Below are positions 52,895 through 60,086 of a stretch of DNA of 64,000 bases, piece after piece. Below the pieces are notes generated by a model. That model saw only the letters and a list, made by a program, of their open reading frames with translations, did not search any database and was not told where the DNA came from. The stretch lies in NCBI GenBank assembly GCA_963714205.1, contig CAVQNQ010000006.1, forward strand, positions 248,001 through 312,000, read 5' to 3'. Both the position numbers and the translations under genes were made by a program. The DNA comes from CAVQNQ01 sp963714205 (lineage in GTDB: Bacteria; Acidobacteriota; Terriglobia; Bryobacterales; Bryobacteraceae). Positions within the stretch are counted from its first letter, which is position 1. Each line of letters begins with the position of its first letter.

Positions 52895-53440
52895 ATGGAA
52901 CCGCGTCAGCCTCGCCTTCTGGACGGCGAAGCTCTGTGGCAGTACGCGCTTAAGATCCTCGCCGGACGTGCGTATTCCATCGGAGAGTTGCGGGAAAAAC
53001 TGCGCCGCCGCGCCCAGCGGGCCGCCGATGCCGAAGAAGCTCTGGCACGGCTGAAGGAGATCGGATACCTCGACGACCGCCGCTTCGCCGAGGGATTCGC
53101 CGCCGCCCGTCTGGCCGGCGATGGGCTGGGGCCCGCGCGCGTGGCCCGGGATCTGCGCCGCCGCCGCGTCGCGCCCGCGCTGGCCGAGCGCACCGTCGCG
53201 CGCGTGTACCAGGGCGTGGACGAGGAATCGCTCATCGAGGAATTCATCCGCCGCAAATACCGCATGGCGCCGCGCGAGGGTCTCTTCCAGACCGGCGGCG
53301 AATTGGCGGCCGCCTACCGCCGTCTGGTGCACGCCGGCTTTCAACCCGCAACCGTGCTGGGCGTGCTCAAACGCTTTGCCCGCAACCCCGAGCTGCTGGA
53401 TTCCTTCGAGCCGCCCGAGGAGGGCGATCCGGAAGCCTGA
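52895..53440 (+). CDS. recX: regulatory protein RecX
   Basis: This 181-residue basic protein has the RecX three-helix repeats: ALKILAGRAYSIGELREKLR, LKEIGYLDDRRFAEGFAAAR and GLGPARVARDLRRRRVAPAL. RecX binds RecA filaments and limits recombinase activity. recA is not in the window. The gene ends 12 bases before the convergent ferredoxin-like gene. Confidence 0.9.
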   Translation: MEPRQPRLLDGEALWQYALKILAGRAYSIGELREKLRRRAQRAADAEEALARLKEIGYLDDRRFAEGFAAARLAGDGLGPARVARDLRRRRVAPALAERTVARVYQGVDEESLIEEFIRRKYRMAPREGLFQTGGELAAAYRRLVHAGFQPATVLGVLKRFARNPELLDSFEPPEEGDPEA

Positions 53441-53451
53441 GCCGCCGGCGC

Positions 53452-53808
53452 TCAGACCGGGCCACTGCGGGCGAAAACCAGATCCTCCACGACGCGCCCG
53501 CCGATCAGGTGCTCCTGGATGATGCGCTCCAGCGCCTCCGGCGTGGCCGAGTGGTACCACACGCCCTCCGGATAAACCACCGCGATCGGTCCCTGCTCGC
53601 AAATGCGCAGACAATTGGCTTTAGTGCGATAGACGCGGTCGAGCCCCAACTCGGCCAGCCGCCGCTTCAAATAATCCCAGGCTTCCAGGCCCGCTTCCTT
53701 CGAGCAGCACTTAGGGTCGGTCTGGCCGGCGCACAAGAAGATATGCCGCCGGATGGCGGGGATGTTTCGCGCCGCGGCGATGCGCGCCAGGTTCTCACGG
53801 TCCGCCAT
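53452..53808 (-). CDS. thioredoxin-like 2Fe-2S ferredoxin
   Basis: This 118-residue protein has the thioredoxin-like ferredoxin cysteines: FLCAGQTDPKCC near residue 25-35 and NCLRICEQGPIAVVYPEGVWY near 65. The fold is related to NuoE and to cyanobacterial/Aquifex 2Fe-2S ferredoxins. It probably transfers electrons in the cytoplasm. It lies three bases after the FAH-family gene on the same strand. Confidence 0.88.
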   Translation of the reverse strand: MADRENLARIAAARNIPAIRRHIFLCAGQTDPKCCSKEAGLEAWDYLKRRLAELGLDRVYRTKANCLRICEQGPIAVVYPEGVWYHSATPEALERIIQEHLIGGRVVEDLVFARSGPV

Positions 53809-53811
53809 GCG

Positions 53812-54594
53812 CTACTCCACCAATGCGGCGCGGTTGACAAGCTCCCCAAATTCCGCCGCCCGGATCGTCACCACGTCTCCCGGCGCCAGCGCCGCCTCCG
53901 GCGGAACCACGATGCCCGTGCCCGCGAGCAACACGCTCCCGGCGGGCACATGGTTGGAGCGCATCAGGAAATCCACGATCGTCTCGATGCGCCGGCTCAG
54001 GCGGGCCGTTAACACGGAGTCCGAAAACAACTCCGCGCCGCCGCGCGCGATCGTGCAGCTCATCTCGAGCCGGCACGGATCGATCGGCTCATCGGCCGTG
54101 ACGATGGCCGGCCCCAGCGCGCAACTGGCGTTGTATATCTTCGCTTGCGGCAGATAGAGGGCGTTCTCGCGCTCGATGTCCCAGGCCGAAACGTCGTTCG
54201 CCGGCATGTAGCCCAGAATGCGACCGCGGCTGCCCAGCACCACTGCCAGGGCCAATCCGGGAGCGGTGAAGCGCGAATCAGCGCGAATTCCGATGGCCTG
54301 CCCGGGACCCACGCACACGCGCGCCGTGCCTTTGAAGTAAATCGCGGGACGCGGCTCGCGATTGTCCGCCAATCCACAGGCCCACACCTCCGGCGGAGAA
54401 AGCGGCAGCACAGGCTCGCAATCCTCAAGGTGCCGGCTGGCCAGCCGAGCCGCCACCTCCGCGAGCGGGATATGCTCCGCCTCGGAGCGCTGAATGAGCT
54501 CGATCACGGTGTAGTTGGGGACCGGCCGCGCCAAGCCGTTCTCGAACACGGCCGCGACCACGTGGCCATTGAGTTTGCTCTGTCCCAGTCGCAT
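53812..54594 (-). CDS. fumarylacetoacetate hydrolase-family-like protein
   Basis: The start at 54594 (MRLGQSKLNGHVVAAVFENG) lies eight bases past the lemA stop. The 260-residue protein has the FAH fold features: VWACGLADN, a central LALAVVLGSRGRILGYMPAND and DIERENALYLPQAKIY, and a C-terminal LLAGTGIVVPPEAALAPGDVV that matches the family's GT-G motif. FAH enzymes cleave or hydrate C-C bonds with Mg2+. Some metal ligands are not obvious, so the activity is uncertain. Confidence 0.75.
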   Translation of the reverse strand: MRLGQSKLNGHVVAAVFENGLARPVPNYTVIELIQRSEAEHIPLAEVAARLASRHLEDCEPVLPLSPPEVWACGLADNREPRPAIYFKGTARVCVGPGQAIGIRADSRFTAPGLALAVVLGSRGRILGYMPANDVSAWDIERENALYLPQAKIYNASCALGPAIVTADEPIDPCRLEMSCTIARGGAELFSDSVLTARLSRRIETIVDFLMRSNHVPAGSVLLAGTGIVVPPEAALAPGDVVTIRAAEFGELVNRAALVE

Positions 54595-54601
54595 TCCGGG
54601 T

Positions 54602-55168
54602 TTAGAACTGCACTTTGGGAGCCGTGCGCGCGCCCAGCTCGGTTTTGAAATAGGCATCGTCGCGCGACATGCCCGAGAGCGAGGCCACGATGTTGTCCGG
54701 AAAGCGCTGGATCTGCGCGTTGTAATGCTCCAGCGTCTCGTTGTACTTGCGCCGCTCCACGGCGATGCGATTTTCGGTGCCCGCCAGTTCGTCCTGCAAA
54801 CGCAGGAAATTCTCGTTGGAGCGCAGTTGCGGGTAATTCTCCGAGATCACCAGCAGGCGCGACAGCGCGCCCGAAAGCTGGTCGTTGGCGGAGATCTTCT
54901 CCTGCGGCGTGCGCCCGCCGATCAGCGCCGCGCGCGCATCGGCGATGTCCTTGAAAACTTCGGTCTCGTGCTGGGCGAAACCCTTGACCGTCGCCACCAG
55001 GTTGGGAATCAGGTCGGCGCGCCGTTGCAGGGCCACATCCACCTGCGACCATTGCGCGTTGATGGCCTCGTGCTGCGTCACCAGATCGTTGTGTACGCTT
55101 ACGAACTGGCTGCCCACGGCAAGCGCCACCACCACAACTATCAGAACGACGATCAGCGCAACCTTCAC
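54602..55168 (-). CDS. lemA: LemA-family protein
   Basis: This 188-residue protein has an N-terminal membrane helix (LIVVLIVVVVALAVGSQF) then helical bundle motifs typical of LemA: QHEAINAQWSQVDVALQRRA, LIPNLVATVKGFAQHE, SENYPQLRSNENFLRLQDEL and ENRIAVERRKYNETLEHYN. Its exact role is unknown; it commonly pairs with TPM-domain (YgcG) proteins, as here with one gene between. It starts nine bases after the nucleotidyltransferase stop. Confidence 0.94.
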   Translation of the reverse strand: MKVALIVVLIVVVVALAVGSQFVSVHNDLVTQHEAINAQWSQVDVALQRRADLIPNLVATVKGFAQHETEVFKDIADARAALIGGRTPQEKISANDQLSGALSRLLVISENYPQLRSNENFLRLQDELAGTENRIAVERRKYNETLEHYNAQIQRFPDNIVASLSGMSRDDAYFKTELGARTAPKVQF

Positions 55169-55177
55169 CTGTGCCTC

Positions 55178-55888
55178 CTATTTCTCCAGCCGGTCCACGG
55201 CGTCGATCACCACCGAAATCCCCTCCAGATAAGGCCCCAGCAGTTTCTCCGGATCCATTTCGCGCGGTTTGCAGCGTCCCTCGCGCACGTCGAGCAGCGT
55301 CTCGAAGCTGGCCGGATCGAATCCGAACTTCTGGCGCGCCGCCGCGATCACCGCGCGCTTGCCCACCGGCGGTGGATCGCCATGCAGAACCAGCGCATGG
55401 CGGAACAGAGCGCAGAACGTGGAAACCGAATCGAGCAGCAGCCGCCGCATCAGGTTCGCGTCCGAGAGCGTTCCGCAGCTCTTCTGCCGCAGTCGCAGCA
55501 GCTTGGCGCGCAGATCGTGCTCCACCTGCGCGCGATAGAAAATGTTATCGAGCGCCAGCTCCGCGATGACGTCCTGGCCGAAGAGCACGCGGTTGTGCCG
55601 CTTGATGTCATGGAACTCGATGGCGAAGCAATCGGTGGATGTCGCGAGCTCGTGCTCGGTGAGCAGCAGCGGCGAAGGGCTGCCCTGCTCGCGCCACCAG
55701 CGGAACACGGGCTCGCTGGCGGCCAGCTCGCGGACGGTGATTTCGCGAAGCACGCACAGCACATTGAAATCCGAGAATTTCGCCTGGTGGTCGCCGGTAA
55801 CCGCGGAGCCATATAGCACCACCGAGACCAGGCCATCGCCGTAGGCCTTCCGGAGCTTCTCCACAAGTTGACCGAGCAGCTTATCCAT
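55178..55888 (-). CDS. nucleotidyltransferase-domain protein
   Basis: This 236-residue protein has the Pol-beta-type motif LYGSAVTGDHQAKFSDFNVL. The usual second metal-binding Asp in DxD reads Asn (DFN), so catalysis may be reduced. A helical C-terminal half follows (LLDSVSTFCALFRHALVLHG). The target is unknown. It sits between the TPM-domain gene (nine bases upstream) and lemA (nine bases downstream), an unusual insertion in a LemA/TPM pair. Confidence 0.75.
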   Translation of the reverse strand: MDKLLGQLVEKLRKAYGDGLVSVVLYGSAVTGDHQAKFSDFNVLCVLREITVRELAASEPVFRWWREQGSPSPLLLTEHELATSTDCFAIEFHDIKRHNRVLFGQDVIAELALDNIFYRAQVEHDLRAKLLRLRQKSCGTLSDANLMRRLLLDSVSTFCALFRHALVLHGDPPPVGKRAVIAAARQKFGFDPASFETLLDVREGRCKPREMDPEKLLGPYLEGISVVIDAVDRLEK

Positions 55889-55897
55889 CGATCCGCC

Positions 55898-56683
55898 TCA
55901 CCAGTCGCTCGAAGCGCCCCCGCCGCCGGAATCGCCGCCGCCGAAGCCTCCGAAGCCATCGCCCGAATCGAAGCCCCCGAAGCCCCCGCTGCCGCGGCTG
56001 CCCCAGGTAGAGCGTCCCATCATGCCGCCCAATATCAGACCCGGGAGAAACCCGCCTCCCCCGCCCCCGTAACCGCGCGGGCCGCCGGCGGCGCGCATGA
56101 GCCACAGCAGCACGAAGACCCCGCCGAAGATCAGCGGCCAGGGAATGGAATCGCCCGCCGAGGGCTGCACGCGGCGCGGCAGGCTGGCATTCAGTGTCAC
56201 ATGCTTGGCCGATGCGATGGTATCGCCGATGGTCGAGGCCGCCGCGCGCATGGCATCGCCGTAATCCCCCTGGCGTAAGGCCGGCCGCATGGCGCGCAGG
56301 ATGCTGCCATCCAGGCCATCGGGCAGAATCGGTTCGAGGCCGTAGCCGACTTCCAGGCGGCTGCGCCGGTCGCCCACGGCGAGCAGCAGCAGGATGCCTT
56401 CGTCGCTGCCCTTGCGGCCCACTCCCCAGGCGCGGAAAATCGTGTTGGCGACGTCCTCGATGGGTTCGCCTTCGAGCGAGGCGATGGTCACCAGCGCCAT
56501 CTGCGCTCCCGTGGCGCGCTCCACGGTGGCCGCGTAGGCCTCCAATTGGGATTTGGCCGCCGGATCTACCACGCCCGCGAAATCGCTGACATACCCTTGC
56601 GGTGTGAGAGCCTTCCAATCCGCCGCCCACGCCGCCGACGCGCACACCACGGCGGCGAGGCCGCACCGCAGCCACGTCTTCAT
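55898..56683 (-). CDS. TPM-domain protein (YgcG family)
   Basis: This 261-residue protein has a signal peptide (MKTWLRCGLAAVVCASAAWA), a TPM domain (about 30-150; YVSDFAGVVDPAAKSQLEAY, MALVTIASLEGEPIEDVANT, DEGILLLLAVGDRRSRLEVG), one membrane helix (WPLIFGGVFVLLWLMRA) and a glycine-rich tail ending in GGGGASSDW. TPM proteins are linked to membrane protein or photosystem repair in plants and cluster with LemA in bacteria. It heads the three-gene cluster. Confidence 0.9.
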   Translation of the reverse strand: MKTWLRCGLAAVVCASAAWAADWKALTPQGYVSDFAGVVDPAAKSQLEAYAATVERATGAQMALVTIASLEGEPIEDVANTIFRAWGVGRKGSDEGILLLLAVGDRRSRLEVGYGLEPILPDGLDGSILRAMRPALRQGDYGDAMRAAASTIGDTIASAKHVTLNASLPRRVQPSAGDSIPWPLIFGGVFVLLWLMRAAGGPRGYGGGGGGFLPGLILGGMMGRSTWGSRGSGGFGGFDSGDGFGGFGGGDSGGGGASSDW

Positions 56684-56757
56684 GTTGAAGTTTCAGTTTA
56701 CTACGCGCGGCCGGTTGGATTTCGGTTGTATGACTCTGGTAAAATTGAAGCACCCGT

Positions 56758-56831
56758 TGGGAGGTCGTCTAACGGTAAGACGGCAGCCTCTGGAGCTGCT
56801 TATCGGGGTTCGAATCCCTGCCTCCCAGCCA
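56758..56831 (+). tRNA. tRNA-Gln (anticodon CTG)
   Basis: The 74-base gene folds as a cloverleaf: acceptor TGGGAGG pairs with CCTCCCA, the D-arm is GTCTAACGGTAAGAC, the anticodon stem GCAGC/GCTGC surrounds loop CTCTGGA with anticodon CTG, and the T-loop has GTTCGAAT. The discriminator is G and CCA is encoded. Confidence 0.96.
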
Positions 56832-56862
56832 CGCAATCCCGAACCTTCGGCTCTACCGAGCT

Positions 56863-57964
56863 TCAGCCCATTTGATCCACGGCCATTTGATCCACGGCCT
56901 GGATCAGCCCTCGGATATACCCGTAGCAGAAGGCGAACGATTGCAGCCCGCCGGGATCGCCGGGCGCCTGGGGCACATGGTCGGGCATCAGCAGGTAGGA
57001 GTAGCCCACCTCTTTGTAAACGCGGATAGCCTGCACGAAATCGATGTCGCCCTCGTCCGGGAAGACCTCCACGAAATCGTCGCGGTGTCCGCGTATGTTG
57101 CGGAAGTGCACGTTGAAGATCTTCTGGCGCGTGCCGAAATAGCGGATCACGTCGAAGATCTCCTTGCCGGGATCTTGCAGCATCTCCGACACCGTCCCCT
57201 GGCAGAAGTTCAGTCCGTGATAGGGACTCTCCTGGATGGCGATGAGCTTCTTCAGACCGTCCACGGTGCCCAGCACGCGCGTCACGCCCTGGTAGCCTTC
57301 GGGCGGCACGCCGGGATCGTGCGGATGGCAGGCCATCCGGATCTTATACTCGTTGGCTACCGGGATGACGCGATCCAGGAAGTAAGTGATGCGCTCCCAG
57401 AAGCGATCGGCATCCACCCGCCCGGCGCGCGTCAGGGGCCGCTCCGGATGGGCCTCGCTGCAGGCGCCAGTTACTGTACACCGCGTCGCCCCGCCCGGGC
57501 GTGGAACCTGTGCGCAACACGCCCAGCAGGCTCATGTTGTACTTGATCGAAGGAAGACCCGCGGCAGCGCAGTTGCGGATCAAGGTTTGCAGCCCTTCGA
57601 TATCGCGATCGCGCTGGGGGCTTTCGGCCAGCATGATGGCGGGATGTTTCTCGCGATCGATATGGCTCGATTCCAGGAAGGGAGGCGCCACGCAATCCAC
57701 CGAGACGCCGTTCTTCCGCGCCAGATCGCGCATGCGCTCAAGCTCCTCCACGGTGGCATAGACGCGGTCCCCCGCGATTTCCGGGTATCCGCAGATATTG
57801 CGCACCCCGTAGCGGGCGAAGTATTTCAGGTGCGCCTCGCTGGTGGGAGCGCTCTGGCATCCGAGCTTCATGAGGGCGCGTGGAGGAGCCTCCGGCGCGG
57901 CCGGAGATGGACGGGCCAGCGCCAGCGCGCCGGCCGAGGAGGTGACGAATTGCCTGCGATTCAT
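56863..57964 (-). pseudogene. uxuA: mannonate dehydratase-like enzyme (UxuA family), frameshifted
   Basis: The start at 57964 (MNRRQFVTSSAGALALARPS) is a Tat-type signal. Frame 1 gives YGVRNICGYPEI, CVAPPFLESS and IKYNMSLLGVLRTG. Near 57457-57462 the frame shifts by one extra base; the second frame continues SEAHPERPLTRAGRVDADRF and has UxuA hallmarks MACHPHDPG, NFCQGTVSEM, VHFRNIRGH, DEGDID and MPDHVPQ. The intact enzyme would dehydrate D-mannonate to 2-keto-3-deoxygluconate, fitting the hexuronate-type transporter. The C-terminus carries a 15-base tandem duplication. Recent decay or consensus error are both possible. Confidence 0.85.
56869..56898. repeat. 15-base tandem duplication at the end of the uxuA-like gene
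   Basis: CATTTGATCCACGGC occurs twice in direct succession (56869-56883 and 56884-56898). In the protein it duplicates five residues (AVDQM) just before the C-terminus. It is a multiple of three and so keeps the frame. Confidence 0.9.
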
Positions 57965-58071
57965 AGAGGGGCCGTCCCTAGCTCATTATGGTACGGGCCG
58001 GGGCTTCCGAGCCGCGTTTGCTACAATAGCGATAGCTACGATCAACCCCCGCGAGCGGCAGTTCCCCGGAT

Positions 58072-58161
58072 GGTGAGGTGCGAGAGCGGTTGAATCGGGC
58101 GGTCTCGAAAACCGTTGAGGGGGTGACTCCTCCGTGGGTTCGAATCCCACCCTCACCGCCA
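58072..58161 (+). tRNA. tRNA-Ser (anticodon CGA)
   Basis: The 90-base class II tRNA has acceptor GGTGAGG paired with CCTCACC, anticodon loop CTCGAAA with anticodon CGA, a long variable arm (GAGGGGGTGACTCCTC) and T-loop GTTCGAAT. G is the discriminator and CCA is encoded. Confidence 0.96.
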
Positions 58162-58317
58162 CTCATCTACGCCGGGCCAACTGCCGGCAAGACGACGACC
58201 CCTTCGGCGACCAGTTGCCTATGCCAGCCCCCGGCCATGTCCAGGTTGTTCTTGCTTGCATTTGTGCCTGCTCAGGGTTGAGCATGTAAGGAGTCCCTCG
58301 GCGGAGGTCGCTCGCGT

Positions 58318-58533
58318 ATGCCTTTGACTGATCGCATCGTCGTTGATCCTAAGATCCTGACCGGGAAGCCGATCGTGCGCGGCACGCGCATCTCCGTCGA
58401 GCTCGTGGTGGAACTGCTCGCGGCCGGTTGGAGTCACGCGCAGATCCTGGCGAGCTATCCCCGCCTTTCCGAAGACGACATCCGGGCTTGTCTCGCTTAC
58501 GCGAGTGAGCTTCTACGTGAAGAGAAGGTCTAG
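58318..58533 (+). CDS. DUF433 antitoxin-like protein
   Basis: This 71-residue protein matches the DUF433 pattern: RIVVDPKILTGKPIVRGTRI, VVELLAAGWSHAQILASYP and LSEDDIRACLAYASELL. DUF433 proteins are helical DNA-binding antitoxin-like partners, usually followed by a DUF5615 PIN-like toxin. GGAGG lies upstream of the ATG. Only a fragment of such a toxin follows here, so the antitoxin may be a solitary survivor. Confidence 0.9.
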   Translation: MPLTDRIVVDPKILTGKPIVRGTRISVELVVELLAAGWSHAQILASYPRLSEDDIRACLAYASELLREEKV

Positions 58534-58736
58534 GACTTCGGCGAGCTATTTTCCGTCGCGGGTTTTCGGCTGGCAGCGGCGTCGTCCTCTTCCGCATCGT
58601 TCCAGAGTCCCCCGAGGAAGCCACGGATGTAGCTTTGGCGCTGGTCGAGTCTCACCCGGATCTTCACGGGTCTTTCTGCGTCGTCACGCGCGACCGGGTT
58701 CGAGTTCGGCCGATGGGCCCGGGCTCGGCGCGTTGA
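58534..58736 (+). pseudogene. remnant of a DUF5615 PIN-like toxin
   Basis: Directly after the DUF433 stop, GAC TTC GGC GAG CTA reads DFGEL. After a break in the TTTT run (58549-58552), a second frame continues FRRGFSAGSGVVLFRIVP, ATDVALALVESHPDLHGSF and CVVTRDRVRVRP and stops at 58734-58736. This matches the C-terminal half of DUF5615 toxins. The N-terminal half with the first acidic residues is missing and there is no start codon. It is a decayed toxin. Confidence 0.75.
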
Positions 58737-58856
58737 TACCTTCCGGCCGCCATCCCCCCTCCCCCGCTCAAAACTTCAACAAACTGTAACCGATCCGCAG
58801 CCATTCGAGTGTTACTCAAGTGTCATGGATTCGGGGCGATCCGCCCACTTGTGACC

Positions 58857-60062
58857 ATGCGTGGAATCGACTTGATCTACATCGACTCCGGCGGAGGGCA
58901 TCGCGCCGCCGCGCGTGCCGTGGAAACCGCCGTCCGCGAGCAGCACCGGCCCTGGGAACTGCGCCTGCGAAGCGTCCAGGATCTCCTGGACCCCATCGAT
59001 TTCATCCGCAAGACCACCGGCATCCCGTTCCAGGATGTCTATAACATCATGCTGCGGCGCGGGTGGACGCGCGGCTCCGCGCAACTGATCCCGGTGATGC
59101 ACTGGATCATCCGCGCGCTGCACCGCAAGCAGGTGGTTCTGTTCGAGCGGCATTGGCGGCAACACCCGGCGGAGATGGTGGTTTCGCTCATCCCGCACTA
59201 TAACCGGGCGCTGCGCCAGGCCTTCGCGCGGGCGTGCCCGGGCCGGCCGTTCGTCACCATCCTCACCGATATCGCCGATTACCCGCCGAACTTCTGGATC
59301 GAGCGCCAGGAGCAGTACCTGGTGTGCGGGTCGGACCGCGCCGTCGAGCAGGCGCGCACGCTGGGAATACCGGGCAACCGCATCCTGAGGACTTCCGGGA
59401 TGATCCTGAATCCCCGGTTCCATGCGCCGCTCGATCTGGATCGCGCCGCGGAACGAAGGAAACTGGGATTGCAGCCGGACGTTCCGACCGTATTGGTCAT
59501 GTTCGGAGGCGAAGGATCGACCGACCTGGTGAAGGTCGCCCGGCTCCTCAACCGGGCGGCCTTGCCGATTCAACTGATCGTGCTGTGCGGCCGCCACGAG
59601 GTCTCGCTTCAGAAGCTGCGGGCCATGCGCACCCGCGTGCCCATGTTCGTCGAGGGCTTCACGCGGGAGGTGCCTTATTATATGTCGCTGGCGGATCTGT
59701 TCATCGGGAAACCGGGGCCGGGCAGCATCAGCGAAGCGCTGACCATGAAGCTGCCCGTGATCGTGGAGCGCAACGCCCGCACGCTGGCGCAGGAGCGCTA
59801 CAACGCCGATTGGATTCTCGAACAACAGGTGGGGCTGGTGGTGGAGGATTTCGCGGGGATCGGCGAGGCCGTCGGCAAGCTCCTCGAACCGGAAGCCTAT
59901 GCGCGGCTGCGAGGCAATGCCGCGGCGCTGCGCAACCGAGCGGTGTACGAAGCGGTCGAATGCCTGGATTCGATCCTGGCCAGCCACCGCGAAGGCCCTT
60001 ACGCGTTACCGGTGGTACCCACGCTGTCGCGGGATTTTAACCGGGGACGCACCATGCTGTAA
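58857..60062 (+). CDS. MGDG synthase/MurG-like glycosyltransferase
   Basis: The start at 58857 (MRGIDLIYIDSGGGHRAAAR) is preferred to 58809 because the glycine-rich SGGGHRAAA loop then lies at the N-terminus as in MGDG synthases (GT28). The 401-residue protein has an N-terminal acceptor domain (TGIPFQDVYNIMLRRGW, SLIPHYNRALRQAF) and a C-terminal donor domain (VLVMFGGEGSTDLVKVA, FVEGFTREVPYYMSLADLFI, GKPGPGSISEAL). It would transfer glucose, galactose or glucuronate from a UDP-sugar to diacylglycerol. It is followed 24 bases later by an OlsF-like gene, suggesting a membrane-lipid module. Confidence 0.84.
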   Translation: MRGIDLIYIDSGGGHRAAARAVETAVREQHRPWELRLRSVQDLLDPIDFIRKTTGIPFQDVYNIMLRRGWTRGSAQLIPVMHWIIRALHRKQVVLFERHWRQHPAEMVVSLIPHYNRALRQAFARACPGRPFVTILTDIADYPPNFWIERQEQYLVCGSDRAVEQARTLGIPGNRILRTSGMILNPRFHAPLDLDRAAERRKLGLQPDVPTVLVMFGGEGSTDLVKVARLLNRAALPIQLIVLCGRHEVSLQKLRAMRTRVPMFVEGFTREVPYYMSLADLFIGKPGPGSISEALTMKLPVIVERNARTLAQERYNADWILEQQVGLVVEDFAGIGEAVGKLLEPEAYARLRGNAAALRNRAVYEAVECLDSILASHREGPYALPVVPTLSRDFNRGRTML

Positions 60063-60086
60063 CCGGACCCGGCGCACAATCGGCAC

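Noticed and set aside
58505..58789. 94-codon frame overlapping the toxin remnant
   Set aside because: Its translation is Arg/Ser-rich and matches nothing, whereas the frame at 58551-58736 matches the end of DUF5615 toxins.
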